From positions 2,170,001 to 2,234,000 of the forward strand of contig JAEUWY010000005.1 of assembly GCA_022059125.1 (NCBI GenBank): a DNA stretch of 64,000 nucleotides, given 5' to 3'. The position numbers and the translations under genes were made by a program. The stretch's first letter is position 1. Each line of letters begins with the position of its first letter. The notes beneath the pieces are model-generated. The model was given only the letters and a program-made list of their open reading frames with translations. It made no database searches and had not been told where the DNA came from. Shown in pieces: positions 1-12,004 of the stretch. This stretch comes from Corynespora cassiicola. Its lineage: Eukaryota > Ascomycota > Dothideomycetes > Pleosporales > Corynesporascaceae.

Positions 1-2479
1 ATGATTCCGACATCGATCGAAAGAGCTATGACTGATGACCTTTTCAGATACCGATTTCCTTGCCAAGCTAAAAAAAACTCTATACGAAGAAGATTGTTTC
101 GATACACTGCCGAGACAATGAGTTCACCGCAAGTGTTGGGGGTAGGACGTTGGATGGCGGCAAAAAGCCGCCATCATGAGGTGAGTGTCTTTGCAGACTC
201 AGACCGAAGCGAATGGCGTGCTCGATGGCGGTATTTGCGCCATGATGCCTGCTACAGCTGGATAACGCCTCGAGAGGTGTACGGATGCAGAGGGTTCGGG
301 TATGTTATCGATAAGATAAAACACTAGGTCACAATAGGTTAGTTCAAGATTCATCCCGAGGTCGTCTGAATGATTGACCTCATTAGTATCGGTCTGTATA
401 GCACAGGCGAAGTAAGAGAGAGCATGTTGTCCTGCTTTCGGTCGCGATAAAACCACGTAAACCCATGATTCGGCGTGTGATTGCAAAGCGTGGAACATTC
501 AGCTATCACACTACAACGAGATCCCACCCTCGTGGCTTAACGGCCGATGCCTAGCAAACGATTACATTGCTAGGTGCGATTTGCAGCAAGCCCCGGGAGA
601 TCTAGGTAACCAAGGGTACAGATTGGACAACGAAGGCAACATTTGATATCCAGAAAGACTCTGCTTCTTCAAACTCCTTCTAGCCGCATTTTAAACTTAA
701 GTTTATCTAAAACTGTTGGCTAATAACAATATTTACAGTGCTTCCCTTGAAGAGAGAGACGGCGTTTCCATTCAACATCCGAGCAATGGCTGATCTATTC
801 GGCTTTCGGGAGTGCGACAAACAGTATTAGTGCGACAGCTGAATCCACCAGATATACTATGAAGCTTTGATACGCAGAAATTAAGATTTGCTTTTGATCT
901 CCAAAAGGCTTACCTCTAATAAGATCGTCTGGATATTGTCAGGACCCTAGGTGACGGGTTGCGGCGGAACCTGTCGACAGTTAAATCGCAACCTGTAGCC
1001 GCGAGTGAACTACAGTATGCAGTTGTTATGCGGCCTACCCTAGTGCATAGCATAAAAGCGGCATATCATACACCCTGGAGCATGACCCTGGCAGACAGCC
1101 GCTTGTTCAAGCCGGCATGAGAAATCTCTTGATAAATACTGCAGCTGCCTAGTTTCGACCCTGAGAAGAATAAAACCTTCCTAGACTAAGCATGCACGTG
1201 GAATAGATATGGAGAATGTTAGACAACTCCAGCGGGGAGTTGCGGGATAGGCCGTGACATACTATCTAGACTAAAGACCCTAGAGACTCATGTACATTCG
1301 GGAGGCAAATTTCGTGCGGGGTTTGGTGCGGAGGTGACTAGGGTCAATCCTGTTATTCACATGCTTGATTCCTAAGCCGGTAGCCGTCTTTGTCGATCGC
1401 TATGAATATCGGGGATGATGCGGAGAAGCCAAGCCGGTAGATCCGGATAGGATTGATGACCGAGCCTAGAGTCCGCGCAGTTTTCTTTGACTGCGGGGCG
1501 AGAATCGGTTGTATACTTGCGCAGCGGTGAGGCTCTTGTAAAAGTCAGACTGCAACCTTAGGGTTGTAGGTGTTGCCAACTCGAATCGAGTCTTCTTGGC
1601 GATATTTGGTTCCCTGGGCCGCTTGAAACAGTTCGCAGATCACCTACATTTACACATGCCCAATAAAACTGTATCGTACATTCCCCTGTAGGGGCTAGAT
1701 AACATGTTTCATGTTTATTCGGTACGCAAAGCTATAACTCAAATTCGATCAGTGTGCAATGTCGTAACTTAAGGATCTCTCACGAGAGCGATACCACTCC
1801 ATGAAAATGCCGGAGTTCAAGTATCGTCACATGTACGTACTACCTACTCTTGTCTGATTGAGCTAGATCAAATTTCTCCATACGCTAGCCTTCCACGGGG
1901 TACAGTACCTGAACTCCGGCTTGGTGGTCTAGCGCGTCGGTAATCTTTCCGCTGTTGTCCCGGTATTCTACCGAGGCCTTGCCTATTCCAAGTATACATG
2001 GCCGCCATGTAGGGAAGTTGATCATAGGATGAGTTGTCATGACAAGGTATCACTGGTCGGACGAAGAACCCTAAATAAATTTCAATGCTGATTGGATGGC
2101 ATCAAACGGGTGTTGCCATCTTCTGGTACCTCACCTGGCTCTCCGCGCAAGGTTCGTCTAGAGTGTGAGAGACTGTATCTGGTCCATCGGGTATGCTCCG
2201 CACACCCCCGTATTAGCGATCAAGGGCCAAGTGACGTATCCTGGGAGGAAAAAAAATCTCATCACCCCGGAGCATTGGGCTCCGTAGCACTCGAGCCGCC
2301 TGTGGAAACGATACCCTAGCGATGCACATGACCAAAATGTTGTGATTAAAAGGGCGCGAATCGGCCCTGGCATCCTGCGGGCCATAATTGAAGGTATATA
2401 TCTGAGCTCTACGAACATCAAGGCTTCTTCAATTGTGCAGTGGATTTCAGCCTTCGCCTTTTCATATTCCTCGATCATC
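1..2479. other. gene-poor left end
   Basis: No coding region could be supported here. Between about 500 and 1860 no reading frame reaches 60 codons on either strand, and the short frames at 1-327, 1868-2053 and 2092-2554 resemble no family I know. The composition is clearly more AT-rich than the right half of the window. It could be decayed repeat or transposon DNA, but no terminal repeats, target duplications or polymerase/transposase motifs were seen. Confidence 0.5.
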
Positions 2480-3529
2480 ATGAAGCAAGTTTCTACCCTG
2501 GCAACTATCGCTGCGGCGGTATCTGGCGCCATCTCAGCAGGTAGGTTGGCCTAATATTTTCTCATTTTGCACCAATTGCTCACATTACCATAGCGATTCC
2601 GCCAAAGCCTCATCTATTGGCCTTTAGCAAGACTCTAGGTTACCGTCATGAGAGGTGAGGCTCCAACAACATTGACGGTTGGCCGCCAATCTGACTTTGT
2701 ATCAATTAGTATCAAGAACGGAATTGAGCTTGTTACCTCAATCGCCGATAAAAATGGCTGGGATATCACAGCGTCCGAGGACTCTGCTATCTTCACCAAC
2801 GGAAGCTTGAGCGATTATACCACAATGGTATTTCTCTACACGACTGGCGATTTCTTGGTAGAAAGCGAGTTCGATGGCCTCTATGATTGGTTGGTGAGCG
2901 GGGGAAATTGGCTCGGAATTCATGCCGGTGAGCCGCTGCCCCTCGATCACCCTACAGGCTTCTGTCGCTGACCGTGTCCACCCAACCCAAATAGCTGCCG
3001 ACTTTTTCAACAAGACTCCGCCTTGGTATACGAACCTAGTTGGAGGACAGTTCGAGTTCCACCCATGCTCTCCTGAGTGGACTTGCTCTGATGAACAAAA
3101 AGAGCGCTACCCGACCGGTACGTTGGAAACCTCTTGCAACATATCGTGAACAGATTCTAATCGCGATCTTCTTGAATAGGTGGAAACATCCGTCCCGACA
3201 TTATGACTGTTCACGATCCCACCCATCGATCTACGTACAGGCTTCCTACGAGCTATAACCGAACAGACGAGTGGTACTCTTACAGGCAAAATGTGGCCTT
3301 GGACCCAGAGTACACCGTTTTGGTTACCATCAACGAAACTTACATTGACGACATCACCCCTTCTTACCTGAGCATGAAGCCTGTGCATCCCATCTCGTGG
3401 TACCATCTCTTCGCTGGCAAGGCTAGGGCATGGTACACCGGTATGGGACACACTGTAGACAGCTACAGCGATAAATATTTCATCGACCATGTCACTGGAG
3501 GACTGGAATGGGTCGTCCGAGGATATTAG
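2480..3529 (+). CDS. secreted ThuA-domain protein
   Basis: Five exons join in frame (2480-2540, 2594-2654, 2710-2927, 2995-3117, 3180-3529) to give about 270 residues. The first 20 residues form a short hydrophobic signal peptide. The rest matches the ThuA-like (trehalose utilisation, class I glutamine amidotransferase-like) fold. It opens with a strand reading LLAFSKTLGYRHES, has FLYTTGDFL and GGNWLGIHAA in the middle, and closes with TDEWYSYR, HPISWYH and WYTGMGHT, in the order usual for the family. ThuA proteins are often found with sugar catabolism genes; in fungi they are usually secreted single-domain proteins of unknown substrate. The start was chosen because it supplies the signal peptide and the upstream DNA is non-coding. 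Its stop lies about 570 bp from the convergent fusion gene. The family call is firm; a reaction cannot be stated. Confidence 0.85.
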
Positions 3530-4097
3530 CGAAGGCCAAATAGGTTGCCATTTGCTTTACAAGTCATATAGCAAAACTGCTATGCAGACATATCATAGAT
3601 AGCATACATATACTTTGTCTATGCATAATGGATAATGATTGATTCTATAAGCCTCAATGCCACCCTTAACATGTACTTTTTAACCTGTGTCTATGTCGAG
3701 AACTGTCATCGGGCAGGCATTTATTAGTTTCAGCGTGATTCCCGATGTAAGTTAAATGGACCTCCATTTTTTCGCCCTTCCGTAATTCCTTTTAATAAGC
3801 AAGAATATGAGCTTTTTGTTTTGCGAAAGCCTCTAAGCCAGACGCTAGATGTCACCTGATTAGTCTCACGGAATCGGCAGACACGGTTGGAGAAAACTGC
3901 ATGAGTGGGTTAGTACGTGGGCTTTGTAAACTAACGCGAATTGAGCATAGCTCAAGATTCGCCTTTGAACCACCCTACAGTAAAGTTTGTCCTGGAAAAA
4001 TAAAATCCTAGAATGGCAGTCGTCTCGCACAGAAAACAAGGCACAGGGAATATATTGGGGCAAATTCTGGTACAGCGTGTATGTGAAGCGTTATGTG
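3530..4097. other. convergent intergenic, nothing recognised
   Basis: This 568-bp AT-rich spacer lies between the 3' ends of the ThuA gene and the fusion gene. It presumably holds both 3' untranslated regions. No gene-like frame was seen. Confidence 0.5.
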
Positions 4098-7000
4098 TTA
4101 CCAAACCAATTCACTCTTGGAAGAATATTCCTGTGCAGCGATGTTGGCGAGCTTCGGCAACCCTGTGTTCTTTCGTGGCCCCTTCGCTCGCGCTGAAATT
4201 TGGCGAAATAGTGATTTGCCGTATAAATCATATAGCTTCAATATTCCACCGGACTCCAACAGAACATCCTCAATCCAAGCATGGTCGTAAGGGAAAACTT
4301 TCTGATATCCTCCGATGGATACCACCTTGCGGTCTTTATCAATTGAGATCATCGTTCCTTCGCGTGCATGCTGGTAGAAGTCTTCATCCTGTATTTTGAT
4401 GTTGAACAGACCCATATTGAGCTGATTTCGTTCATCTGCCGAGAGTTTAGTCCGGCTGAATGTATATGAGCCATGATTACCAATGGTCAACTCACAGATA
4501 AAGGCGAAGCTCTTAGCTATTACCGCTTGAACACCTGCACCCTGCAGCGCTCTCACTGCGTCTTCACGAGACGAGCCACTCCCAAACCCCTGCTGAGCAA
4601 CGCTATCGCTAATCAGGATCTTACTGTAGTCGATGGGCGAAAGGTTGGCTTACACAATATTGGCACCCTGCTTTGCTTTTTCACGGAATTCTGGGCGAAA
4701 GTATTCGAAGCAATGACTACCCAAATCGCCGTTGTCTACTCCCGGCATGAACTCGGCGGGGATTATGGCGTCCCTGGAGAATTTATTAGCGTATAAAATA
4801 ACAATATGGTGCCAGAACGTACGTATCGACATTTTCGCCAAATCGCTGCACTTGCGAAGTGATAACCCGGCTTGAGCTGGGTGCATTCTCATTTCTGTTC
4901 GCTGTCGATGTATTTGCCAAGATAGGTGTTTGCAGCTTAAGCTCTTCAATGCTGGGCTCGGAGATTCTCGGCATAATATGCAACGGAACTCGCTCTCTAC
5001 CAAGCAGCTTTTGGAATCTCGCTTGGTCGATGAAGTCAAGCAAGGCCTTAGGGTCAGTGACCTTCATGGTGAAGCTGGAAGCAGCTACCGCTGCCGCGCT
5101 GGTAATGTTTCCGATGCTCCCTTTACCCATCCTATTCCTGAAGTTTCTGTTCTGTGATGATAGCCAGACCTCTCCTTCTCCAGCGACATCGACATCATTG
5201 ATTCCCACACAGTATGAGCAGCCCGGTGCACCAACTTCAAATCCGCATTTGCGATAGCTGTCAAGAATACCAATAGCCTCCAGGCGCTTGATGATCTTCA
5301 GGCTGCCTGGAGTGACTCTCCTTTTGCCGCTCTTGACGTGGCTCATTCCAGAACGTAAGCCGGCCTCAATAACGAGACCACCCAAGATGATGTCTTCTTC
5401 AGTTGTCGTGCAAGCTCCAATGAAACAGCCATCAAGCTTCATTCCGAGCTTTTCTGAGATTGGATGAACATCGTCGGGATTAGGATGCAGTGCTACAGTA
5501 ACACGCACTTCCGAAAGATCGATCGTTCTCTCCTCCACATACCTCGCTCCCTCGTCAGGCCGAAAGTAGAGACCCCGATCTTTGTGCTCTGGAAGGTCTC
5601 TCCGCGAAATCCATTCGGCCGTTCTCTCGTCTGCCTCGAAGCAACTTCCCATGCCACCGAATTCAGTGACCATGTTGGATATGGCAAACCTAGCGTCCAT
5701 TGAAAGTTCACCGAGACCCGGTCCTCCAAATTCGACTGCCCGTTGGAATGCGATAGTGTTCCTTTTGAAAAGTCCCAGAATGTGCAGTATTACATCTTTG
5801 CCTGAGGTCCCATACGGCAAGCTGCCAACGAAGTTGATCCTGCAGACCTCAGGGACTCGGAACCAAGTCTCTCCTGTGACCATAGGCATCACAACATCTG
5901 CAGCACCAAATCCAACGGCCAAAGCGCCCATACTTCCGGAAGAGCAAGTATGGGAATCACTTCCAACCACAATGTGGCCTGGCTGGGCGCGCTCCCTGGT
6001 GAAATCAGTGTGCATGATGCTTGTGTTGGCGGGTAGAAAATCGATTATTTTGGCCTCTTGTTTGAACTTCTCGGCTTTACTAATGAGGCGTTTCTGCCTG
6101 GGCAGATGGTTTGTTCGTGGATCGACAGTGTGGTCTACTGCCAGCCAAACACGGTCATTCCGGAACAAGCGCGGCCTTTTCATGCTATCATATGTTTTAT
6201 CCATGCCAGCCCAGAGGAGTTCAGATGTGATTGTCCAGTCCACTTTCACGCAGACAATATCACCGGGATTGACTTCTGGCTTGGTGAGACCGATGGCTGA
6301 GTTGGTAATGATCTTCTCCACTACACCCATCGCTCGTCTGGAGCTTGAATCGGCCGTGCAAGGCGACTGTGCTGCTTTCGCCGCAAGCGGTATCATATCG
6401 ATCGAGTTCGCTGCCTCAAGGAAATAGCGAAGCTGTGCATAGAATGCGCCCATAAATTCATCGGCTGTTGCTGTACCTCCAAGTGTGACAGGCTGTACAT
6501 TGGATCCTATCAGTTCTGGAGGATCGAGCGTGCGACGCAATGCATTTTCAACTGCGATTGCTTCAAGGTCCAGCTCCAATCCAAAACGTAGCATTTGGCC
6601 CACAGCTTGAATCATTGCGATAAGATTGTCGCATGGATGTGTGGGAACTTTCAAGCTTAGTGGCTCAAACATTCCACGGACCCGACTGCCTGTTCTGCAC
6701 CTCTGCGTTGGTAGACCGGCTGAGGCTAGGATACCTGGCCTTCCGATGATGCCACCAGCTTGGTCGGACAAGATGTCCCCGAAGAGATTTTCAGTGAGAA
6801 TAATCCCGTTGAGCTTACTCGGCTGACTCGAAAAGATCTCGGCGGCTTTGTCGACGAGTATGTGGCTCAGTGGAACATCAGGATAGTGTTGAGCAAAAAT
6901 TTCTGTCACAGTGGATCTCCAGAGGCGGGAAGTTGCAAGGACATTGGCTTTGTCAACTGAGTAGACAGAAAGAGGCGGGTTGGACTGCATTGCGAGACTT

Positions 7001-7521
7001 CCAGCGTGCATTGCTATGTTTTCAATGGCGTCGCGGTCGTAGGAGGTGGTATCAGATGCTACTCCCCGGCTATGAGTGGCCTCTTGCCGAGCACCATAGT
7101 ACACACCTCCAGTCAGGTCTCTAACAAAAGTAACGTCCAAGCCGTTGATAGCTTCCGGACGAAAAGAGCTCACATTCAGGAGCTGAGAGCTGGGAAATTG
7201 GACCTTTCTGATGTTTGCCTGTAGACCCAATTCGCGGCGGAGATGTAGGAGGCCTTGCTCTGGTAGATTTTGGTACTTGGAACTGGTCCCCAGAGCGCAC
7301 AGTATGACAACATCTGAGTTGCGGCAAGCATCAAGTGTACTCGGTGGCAAAGCATCTGCTCCAGCTTCGAGGGAAGCTAGCCCAAAGGGGTGCTCAGAAA
7401 CGGTAAAGGCGCTGCCTCTGCGCACATCTTCGATGACTTTCAGGATGCTCCGTACTCTGTTGGCTAGAGCCGGCCCATCTCCAGGGAGAAGTGCGATTTT
7501 GATGGAAGTGGTGCCTGCCAT
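4098..7521 (-). CDS. IPM-dehydrogenase / aconitase large / swivel-domain fusion enzyme
   Basis: Exons (minus) 7521-4823, 4773-4654, 4608-4496 and 4435-4098 give 1089 residues. Residues 1-370 are an isopropylmalate-dehydrogenase-type decarboxylating dehydrogenase: LLPGDGP start, VRDLTGGVYYG (131-143), SVDKANVL (188-195) and ENLFGDILSD (244-253) keep the substrate arginines, Tyr/Lys pair and metal aspartates. The HGSAPD nucleotide loop, however, is replaced (about 285-296). Residues 415-840 are an aconitase/LeuC-type domain with SDSHTC (521-526) and the three Fe-S cluster cysteines at 704, 768 and 771 (IGACTT, PGCSYC). From about 890 to the end is a LeuD-type swivelling domain with FGENVDTDAIIPAEFM and GFGSGSSRE. 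In leucine synthesis these three parts are separate genes (LEU2) or one gene (LEU1), so this order is unusual. Context with a C-C lyase, regulator and organic-anion permeases suggests catabolism or a specialised acid pathway rather than leucine supply. The exact substrate is unknown. Confidence 0.85.
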
Positions 7522-7892
7522 GTTGATGCAGACCTAAGCGGTTGCAAGAGGTCGGTCCGGGTAGATGCGGGAGTACAGGAGGGGATTATCGAGAACATGA
7601 CGATCTGGTTTTCCTCGGTCCATCTAATACAATGCTGGTATGTCCGATGTCGCTGATGAATGGCTGAATTGCTAGTGATGCGCGCTTGTCGAAGGCGACA
7701 ATGAGGGTGGGGACGAAGCGGCCGAGGCAGAGGCTCGCGACGCCCTCGTCGGTCCGCGTCAGTCCGTGTCGGTCCGGCACAGGCATTCGACACCAGCGCG
7801 TCCATCCGCAACTTCAAACAATGGGCACGCCCGCCCTTCACACCGCCTGACCCTGGCCATTGCGACTGCCGGAAACTTGCAATATCTGAAAA
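7522..7892. promoter_or_regulatory. bidirectional promoter with CGGTCCG palindromes
   Basis: This 371-bp gap separates the start codons of the fusion enzyme (minus) and the Zn2Cys6 regulator (plus). The palindrome CGGTCCG occurs at 7553-7559, 7750-7756 and 7770-7776. The last two are 20 bp apart, and a half-like CAGTCCG lies between them. CGG triplets in inverted orientation are the usual target of Zn2Cys6 dimers. Assignment to the neighbouring regulator is inference. Confidence 0.45.
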
Positions 7893-10380
7893 ATGCCCCC
7901 ATCATCTCAGCACTCAAGGAATCAACGACACAACGGGCCACTCAAGCGAAGCTACGTCGCCTGTATCCCGTGTCGCATGCGCAAAGTCAGATGCGTGATT
8001 GGCACCCAGCCGCCCTGCCAAAAGTGTGCTCGAGAGCATCGGGAATGTCGATTTGAAGTCCATGAGAAGTCATGGAAGCATCGGGAGACTCCGAAGTGGG
8101 CAGGGAATCATGCCGAAAATGCCCCTGTGCCCAATGCCAGCTCCGAACAGGAACCACCACCGCCTTTTGCGTCGCCATCCAATACACCGACATCGCAGAT
8201 AGCTTCTCCAGGCGATACGAGTCCTAGAGCCCCACTATCAACCTCATCACATCATCCCTCTCCCTCATTACTTCTACGCCATGCAGATCCTAGCCAAGCC
8301 GGTACCAGCCCTTCCCTCACTGACAGGGTTGTCTCATCCATGGTCACAGGGCCAAATGATGCTTTGGATATCCTTTTTGATGCCGCGAGTTCATCTGCTG
8401 GCCCAGCACATCGTTCACGTAATCTTTCCCTGCCACAAGTAGACCTCCCAAGTTCATTTATTCCCGTCATCAGAGAGCTTTCTGATCCCCAAGATAACGT
8501 GCTTGACCTCTGGGACAGATGCCGCTTTGTCCGCCAGGGTTGGTTCACGGCACAGGAAGCTGTGACTTATGTGGACTTGTATGTGCCTCATCACCAATGT
8601 AGATTCGTCAATTGATCTCAATAGGTTCTACCAGTACTTCGCTCCGCTTTCTCCAATCGTATCGGATGCATATTGCGCTCACGAGAGCCATCACGTGCTC
8701 ATATGCGAAGAACCTATGCTTTGCTGCACAATCCTCACTATAGCGTCACGTTACTTTATTCTACCCGGATCTGGTGGCCATTCCAGGAGTCATTTCATTC
8801 ATCAAAGACTCTGGCAATATTGCGAATTGTTGATTCGCAGAGTCATGTTTGGCCAGGAAAAACACTCGACGGCTAAGACGAGAATTCTTGGAACTATTGA
8901 AAGCTTTATTCTAATCTCAGATTGGCATCCTCGTGCAATACATTTTCCTCCCGAAACCGAAGGTTGGGACGGAGAATTGATATCGCCCGCATACGATCGC
9001 CATAATCGGAGGCATAGGAATGGGGAGTCTCCACTTATCCGATGGCGGGAAGATGTGTTCGAACCGTCCAAAAGGTCGGAGCGGATGAGCTGGATGCTTC
9101 TGGGCAGTGCTGTAAATCTAGCTTATGAGCTAGGTGTCTTCTCGGAGGCCAGTTCCATGTCGTCCCCGCACAATGCCTCTGAAGAAATACGCTCTGTTCG
9201 GATAAGGAAATCGCTCTATATTTATGTTACCCAGATGGCCAGTCGTCTAGGTTGCGCTTCAATACTGCCAGACAACTTTACCTCAACAAACCGGCTCACA
9301 TCTACGAACTCCATATCTACTGGACCCATGGATATCTACATAGACCTGTGGATGAGTATTGCACGCCTGACCAAGGTTGCATCAGCCATGTTCTTTCCAT
9401 CGGTCGAGTACACGAAACAAACTGTACTCAATGGCCAATATGCAATTCTTCTCGATCACTTTTCTTCAACGATGAAAGAGTGGCGCGAAGATTCCCAGAT
9501 TAAAATTAAACGTGAGCAGAATTTCTCTCTCATTTACTGAATACCAGATAGCTAACAATCATATATCATAGAATTACCGGAGGCGCTGCAAAATTTCCTC
9601 ACGATTGAACATTGCTATCTTCAAGCCTACACCAACGCGCTTTCAATACAAGCAGCTGTGGAGAAGGCTTTAGCTCGTGGAATTCGAACAGTCGAAGACT
9701 GCCAGAATGGATCACTCCAAAACTGTCTTCGCGCGAAAGACCTTGGCTTCATCCGTGAAGTTCTCCACGCGGGGCGTACAATCCTAGAAGCTGCAACTGA
9801 TTTGGCTACCAAAGGCCTGCTTCGCTGTGCACCTTTTCGAATCACTACCTACATTACCTGCTCTTCAGTTCTTTACCTCAAGGCTGTCTTCCTTTGCCAT
9901 GCTGCATCGGTTGATGGTGACAGGAGAAGTCCGGAGGACCAGTTACAGCCCTTGGACGATGCCATCATTTCTTTACGATCATGTGCAGTCGATGATATGG
10001 ACTTTTCTTCTCGATATGCTACTCTGATTGAGAAGCAATTGTTTAAACTTCGTGTTTGTATTGTGCCTGAGAGATCATCCAGGACCTCTACGAGCAATGG
10101 CGAACAACCACCAACTACAGCTGAAGGCAATCCTAATGTTCAACAGGATTTAGATCTATCTCTCATGGAAGACATGTCTTGGCCCGAAAACACAGATAGC
10201 CCGAATCAAAACCCCGCCGACCCCTCGCACATAGGAATGTCCGATATGTCTTGGTGGTCGCAGCCGTTTGATCCCAGCCTAGCACCGTTTACTGGGAATT
10301 ACCCTCACTATACTCTTGGGTTCGAAATTGACTCTCTTGATTTTCTGCTCAATCTGTCGCAGGTTGGAGGATTAGGATAG
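7893..10380 (+). CDS. Zn2Cys6 transcription factor, cluster regulator candidate
   Basis: Three exons (7893-8578, 8625-9511, 9572-10380) encode 793 residues. The N-terminus holds a complete binuclear zinc cluster with cysteines at 24, 27, 34, 42, 45 and 52 (CIPCRMRKVRC...CQKCAREHREC). It is followed by a Ser/Pro-rich linker and then a long helical middle region that looks like the fungal-specific regulatory domain (for example the stretch around FYQYFAPLSPIV and the WMLLGSAVNLAYELG segment). The C-terminus is acidic with several Trp-Ser repeats (MSWPE, MSWWSQP), which could be an activation domain. It shares a 371-bp promoter with the divergent fusion enzyme and lies just upstream of the lyase, so local pathway control is the natural inference. 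Its inducer is unknown. Confidence 0.88.
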
Positions 10381-10845
10381 AAACAAACATCTTATTGAAT
10401 TCATCTTGACATTTTACATTCCAATGAGGTCACCCAGGGACATACGAAGTCGTGTAGCTATGGAGGTGAGTTTTTCATGTTCTTTGCCTTGATCGTCATC
10501 ATCTATAGAGGAAAATCAGAGCGTCTTCTACATGGTTTGCTTCTCATTCCTGGTTACTGCGAAGTCTCGGCCCGCTTTAGTATGCTATGACGTTGTCACT
10601 TCGCCAAGCTCAGAAGTTGGGTCATCCACCTCCACCGATCGTCCCCGCGTCGGTCCGGCTGCCGTGTCTCGCCGCAACCGCATGTGTCTTGGAGAACTAT
10701 ATCCTCCCCCGCAGTGTTCCGATTATCGGTATTCCTACCAAATGCGGGGAACTCGACTTTAGTCATATATATCGTGAATTGATACCAAGAAAATATCCCA
10801 ATCACACGGGAAATACTCAGTATCCATTCAATCCAATCTTGAATC
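10381..10845. other. lyase promoter region
   Basis: This 465-bp gap lies between the regulator stop and the lyase start. It holds one copy of CGGTCCG (10651-10657), within the sequence GTCGGTCCGG also seen in the fusion/regulator promoter. No gene was recognised. Confidence 0.45.
10651..10657. promoter_or_regulatory. CGGTCCG site upstream of lyase
   Basis: A single inverted CGG pair with one-base spacing, 189 bp before the lyase start. It is identical over 10 bases (GTCGGTCCGG) to copies in the 7522-7892 promoter. Confidence 0.35.
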
Positions 10846-12004
10846 ATGTCGAAGTCGGTCGTCAATACCAACCCTTACCCTTTTACCTTTACCTCTGGAA
10901 AGAGGATTACTGCGGCAAAGACAACCGCGCCTCGTGATGTCACGCTCACCATCCCCAATTGCCGTGGTCGGATCCCCTCGCTCCAAGCTTCACGATTGCG
11001 AAGCATGATGCTTGAGGCACACAATGACCCCTCCAAGATATTGGCTCATGTATGCAGCTACGATGCATTAAGCTCTAGGCTGTGTGAGGAAGCCGGATTT
11101 CCAATGCTGTTTCTTGCAGGCTATGCCATGGCATCGGCATTCGGTCTACCGGACACTGGTTACATTGCTTTCCAGGAGGTAGCCGCCAAAGTCCAAGAGG
11201 TCGTGAGAGTCACCAGCATTCCGGTCGTTGTCGATGGAGACACAGGATACGGTGGACCTATGAATGTAAAGCGAACGGTGGAGGGGTAGGGTTCTATAAA
11301 CTCCATTACCTATTGCGCTTTGTTGAGAACATTAACCAGGTTTGCCCATGCCGGAGCGGCGGGTATCATGATTGAGGACCAGACTTGGCCCAAACGTAAG
11401 TCAGCTTATAATTTTAAAAGATGTTGTACAGCATGCTAATTTATTGTCACTAGGATGCGGTCATACACGGGGCAAGAATGTTGTGTCTCGAGGAGAGGCG
11501 TTCGCTCGTTGGCAAGCGGCCGTGGATGCGCGGAACAATGGCCTCGACATCTGGATCATGGCGCGCACCGACAGCTTGATACTTGGCTATGAGGAGGCTC
11601 TATTTCGTGCTCGCAAAGCCATTGAAATCGGTGTGGACACTGTTTTCGTGGAGGCCCTGCCTGATCGCGAGACAATGGCACGTCTCCGCAAGGACCTAGA
11701 CTTCCCGGTTTTTGCGAATATTATCGAGGGAGGCAAGACAGAAAATCTTTCTGCTAAGGAATTGGGAGAGATTGGGTACTGTGGGGTTGCATACCCTTGG
11801 ACACTCGTCGCCGCGAAGTTGAAGAGTATACGGGAGACCTTGGAGGCTTTGAAAGGCTCACTGACAGTAGGTAAGCCGCCTACCGTGCTATCTTACCAAG
11901 AGGTCTGTGAAGGTGTGGGTTTCGATCAATATTACGAAGAGGAAGAGAAATACTCTTTCGAAGGACGCCCCAATGGAACAAATGGTCACCAGTGGAGTGA
12001 TTAA
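10846..12004 (+). CDS. isocitrate lyase / PEP mutase family C-C lyase
   Basis: Exons 10846-11285, 11340-11395 and 11454-12004 give 348 residues. The protein has the phosphoenolpyruvate-mutase/isocitrate-lyase barrel: an SYDALSSRL start, VVVDGDTGYGGP with the metal-binding aspartates, IEDQTWPKRCGH carrying the lyase signature cysteine, then GKNVVSRGEA and MARTDS. Length and motifs fit the short subgroup that includes methylisocitrate lyase, 2,3-dimethylmalate lyase, oxaloacetate hydrolase and carboxyphosphonoenolpyruvate mutase. They do not fit the longer glyoxylate-cycle isocitrate lyase. These enzymes cleave C-C bonds of 2-hydroxy dicarboxylates. No peroxisomal or mitochondrial signal is obvious; the first 45 residues are basic and Ser/Thr-rich and could be a weak mitochondrial leader. 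With the neighbouring dehydrogenase/hydratase fusion, a substituted malate is the likeliest substrate (inference). Confidence 0.85.

Noticed and set aside
5582..6427. 281-codon frame antisense to the fusion enzyme
   Set aside because: Shadow of the aconitase-like part; no domain character.
4098..7521. Ordinary leucine biosynthesis LEU1/LEU2
   Set aside because: Domain order, the missing HGSAPD loop and the gene context differ from the standard enzymes; plain LEU2 or LEU1 would be a misleading label.
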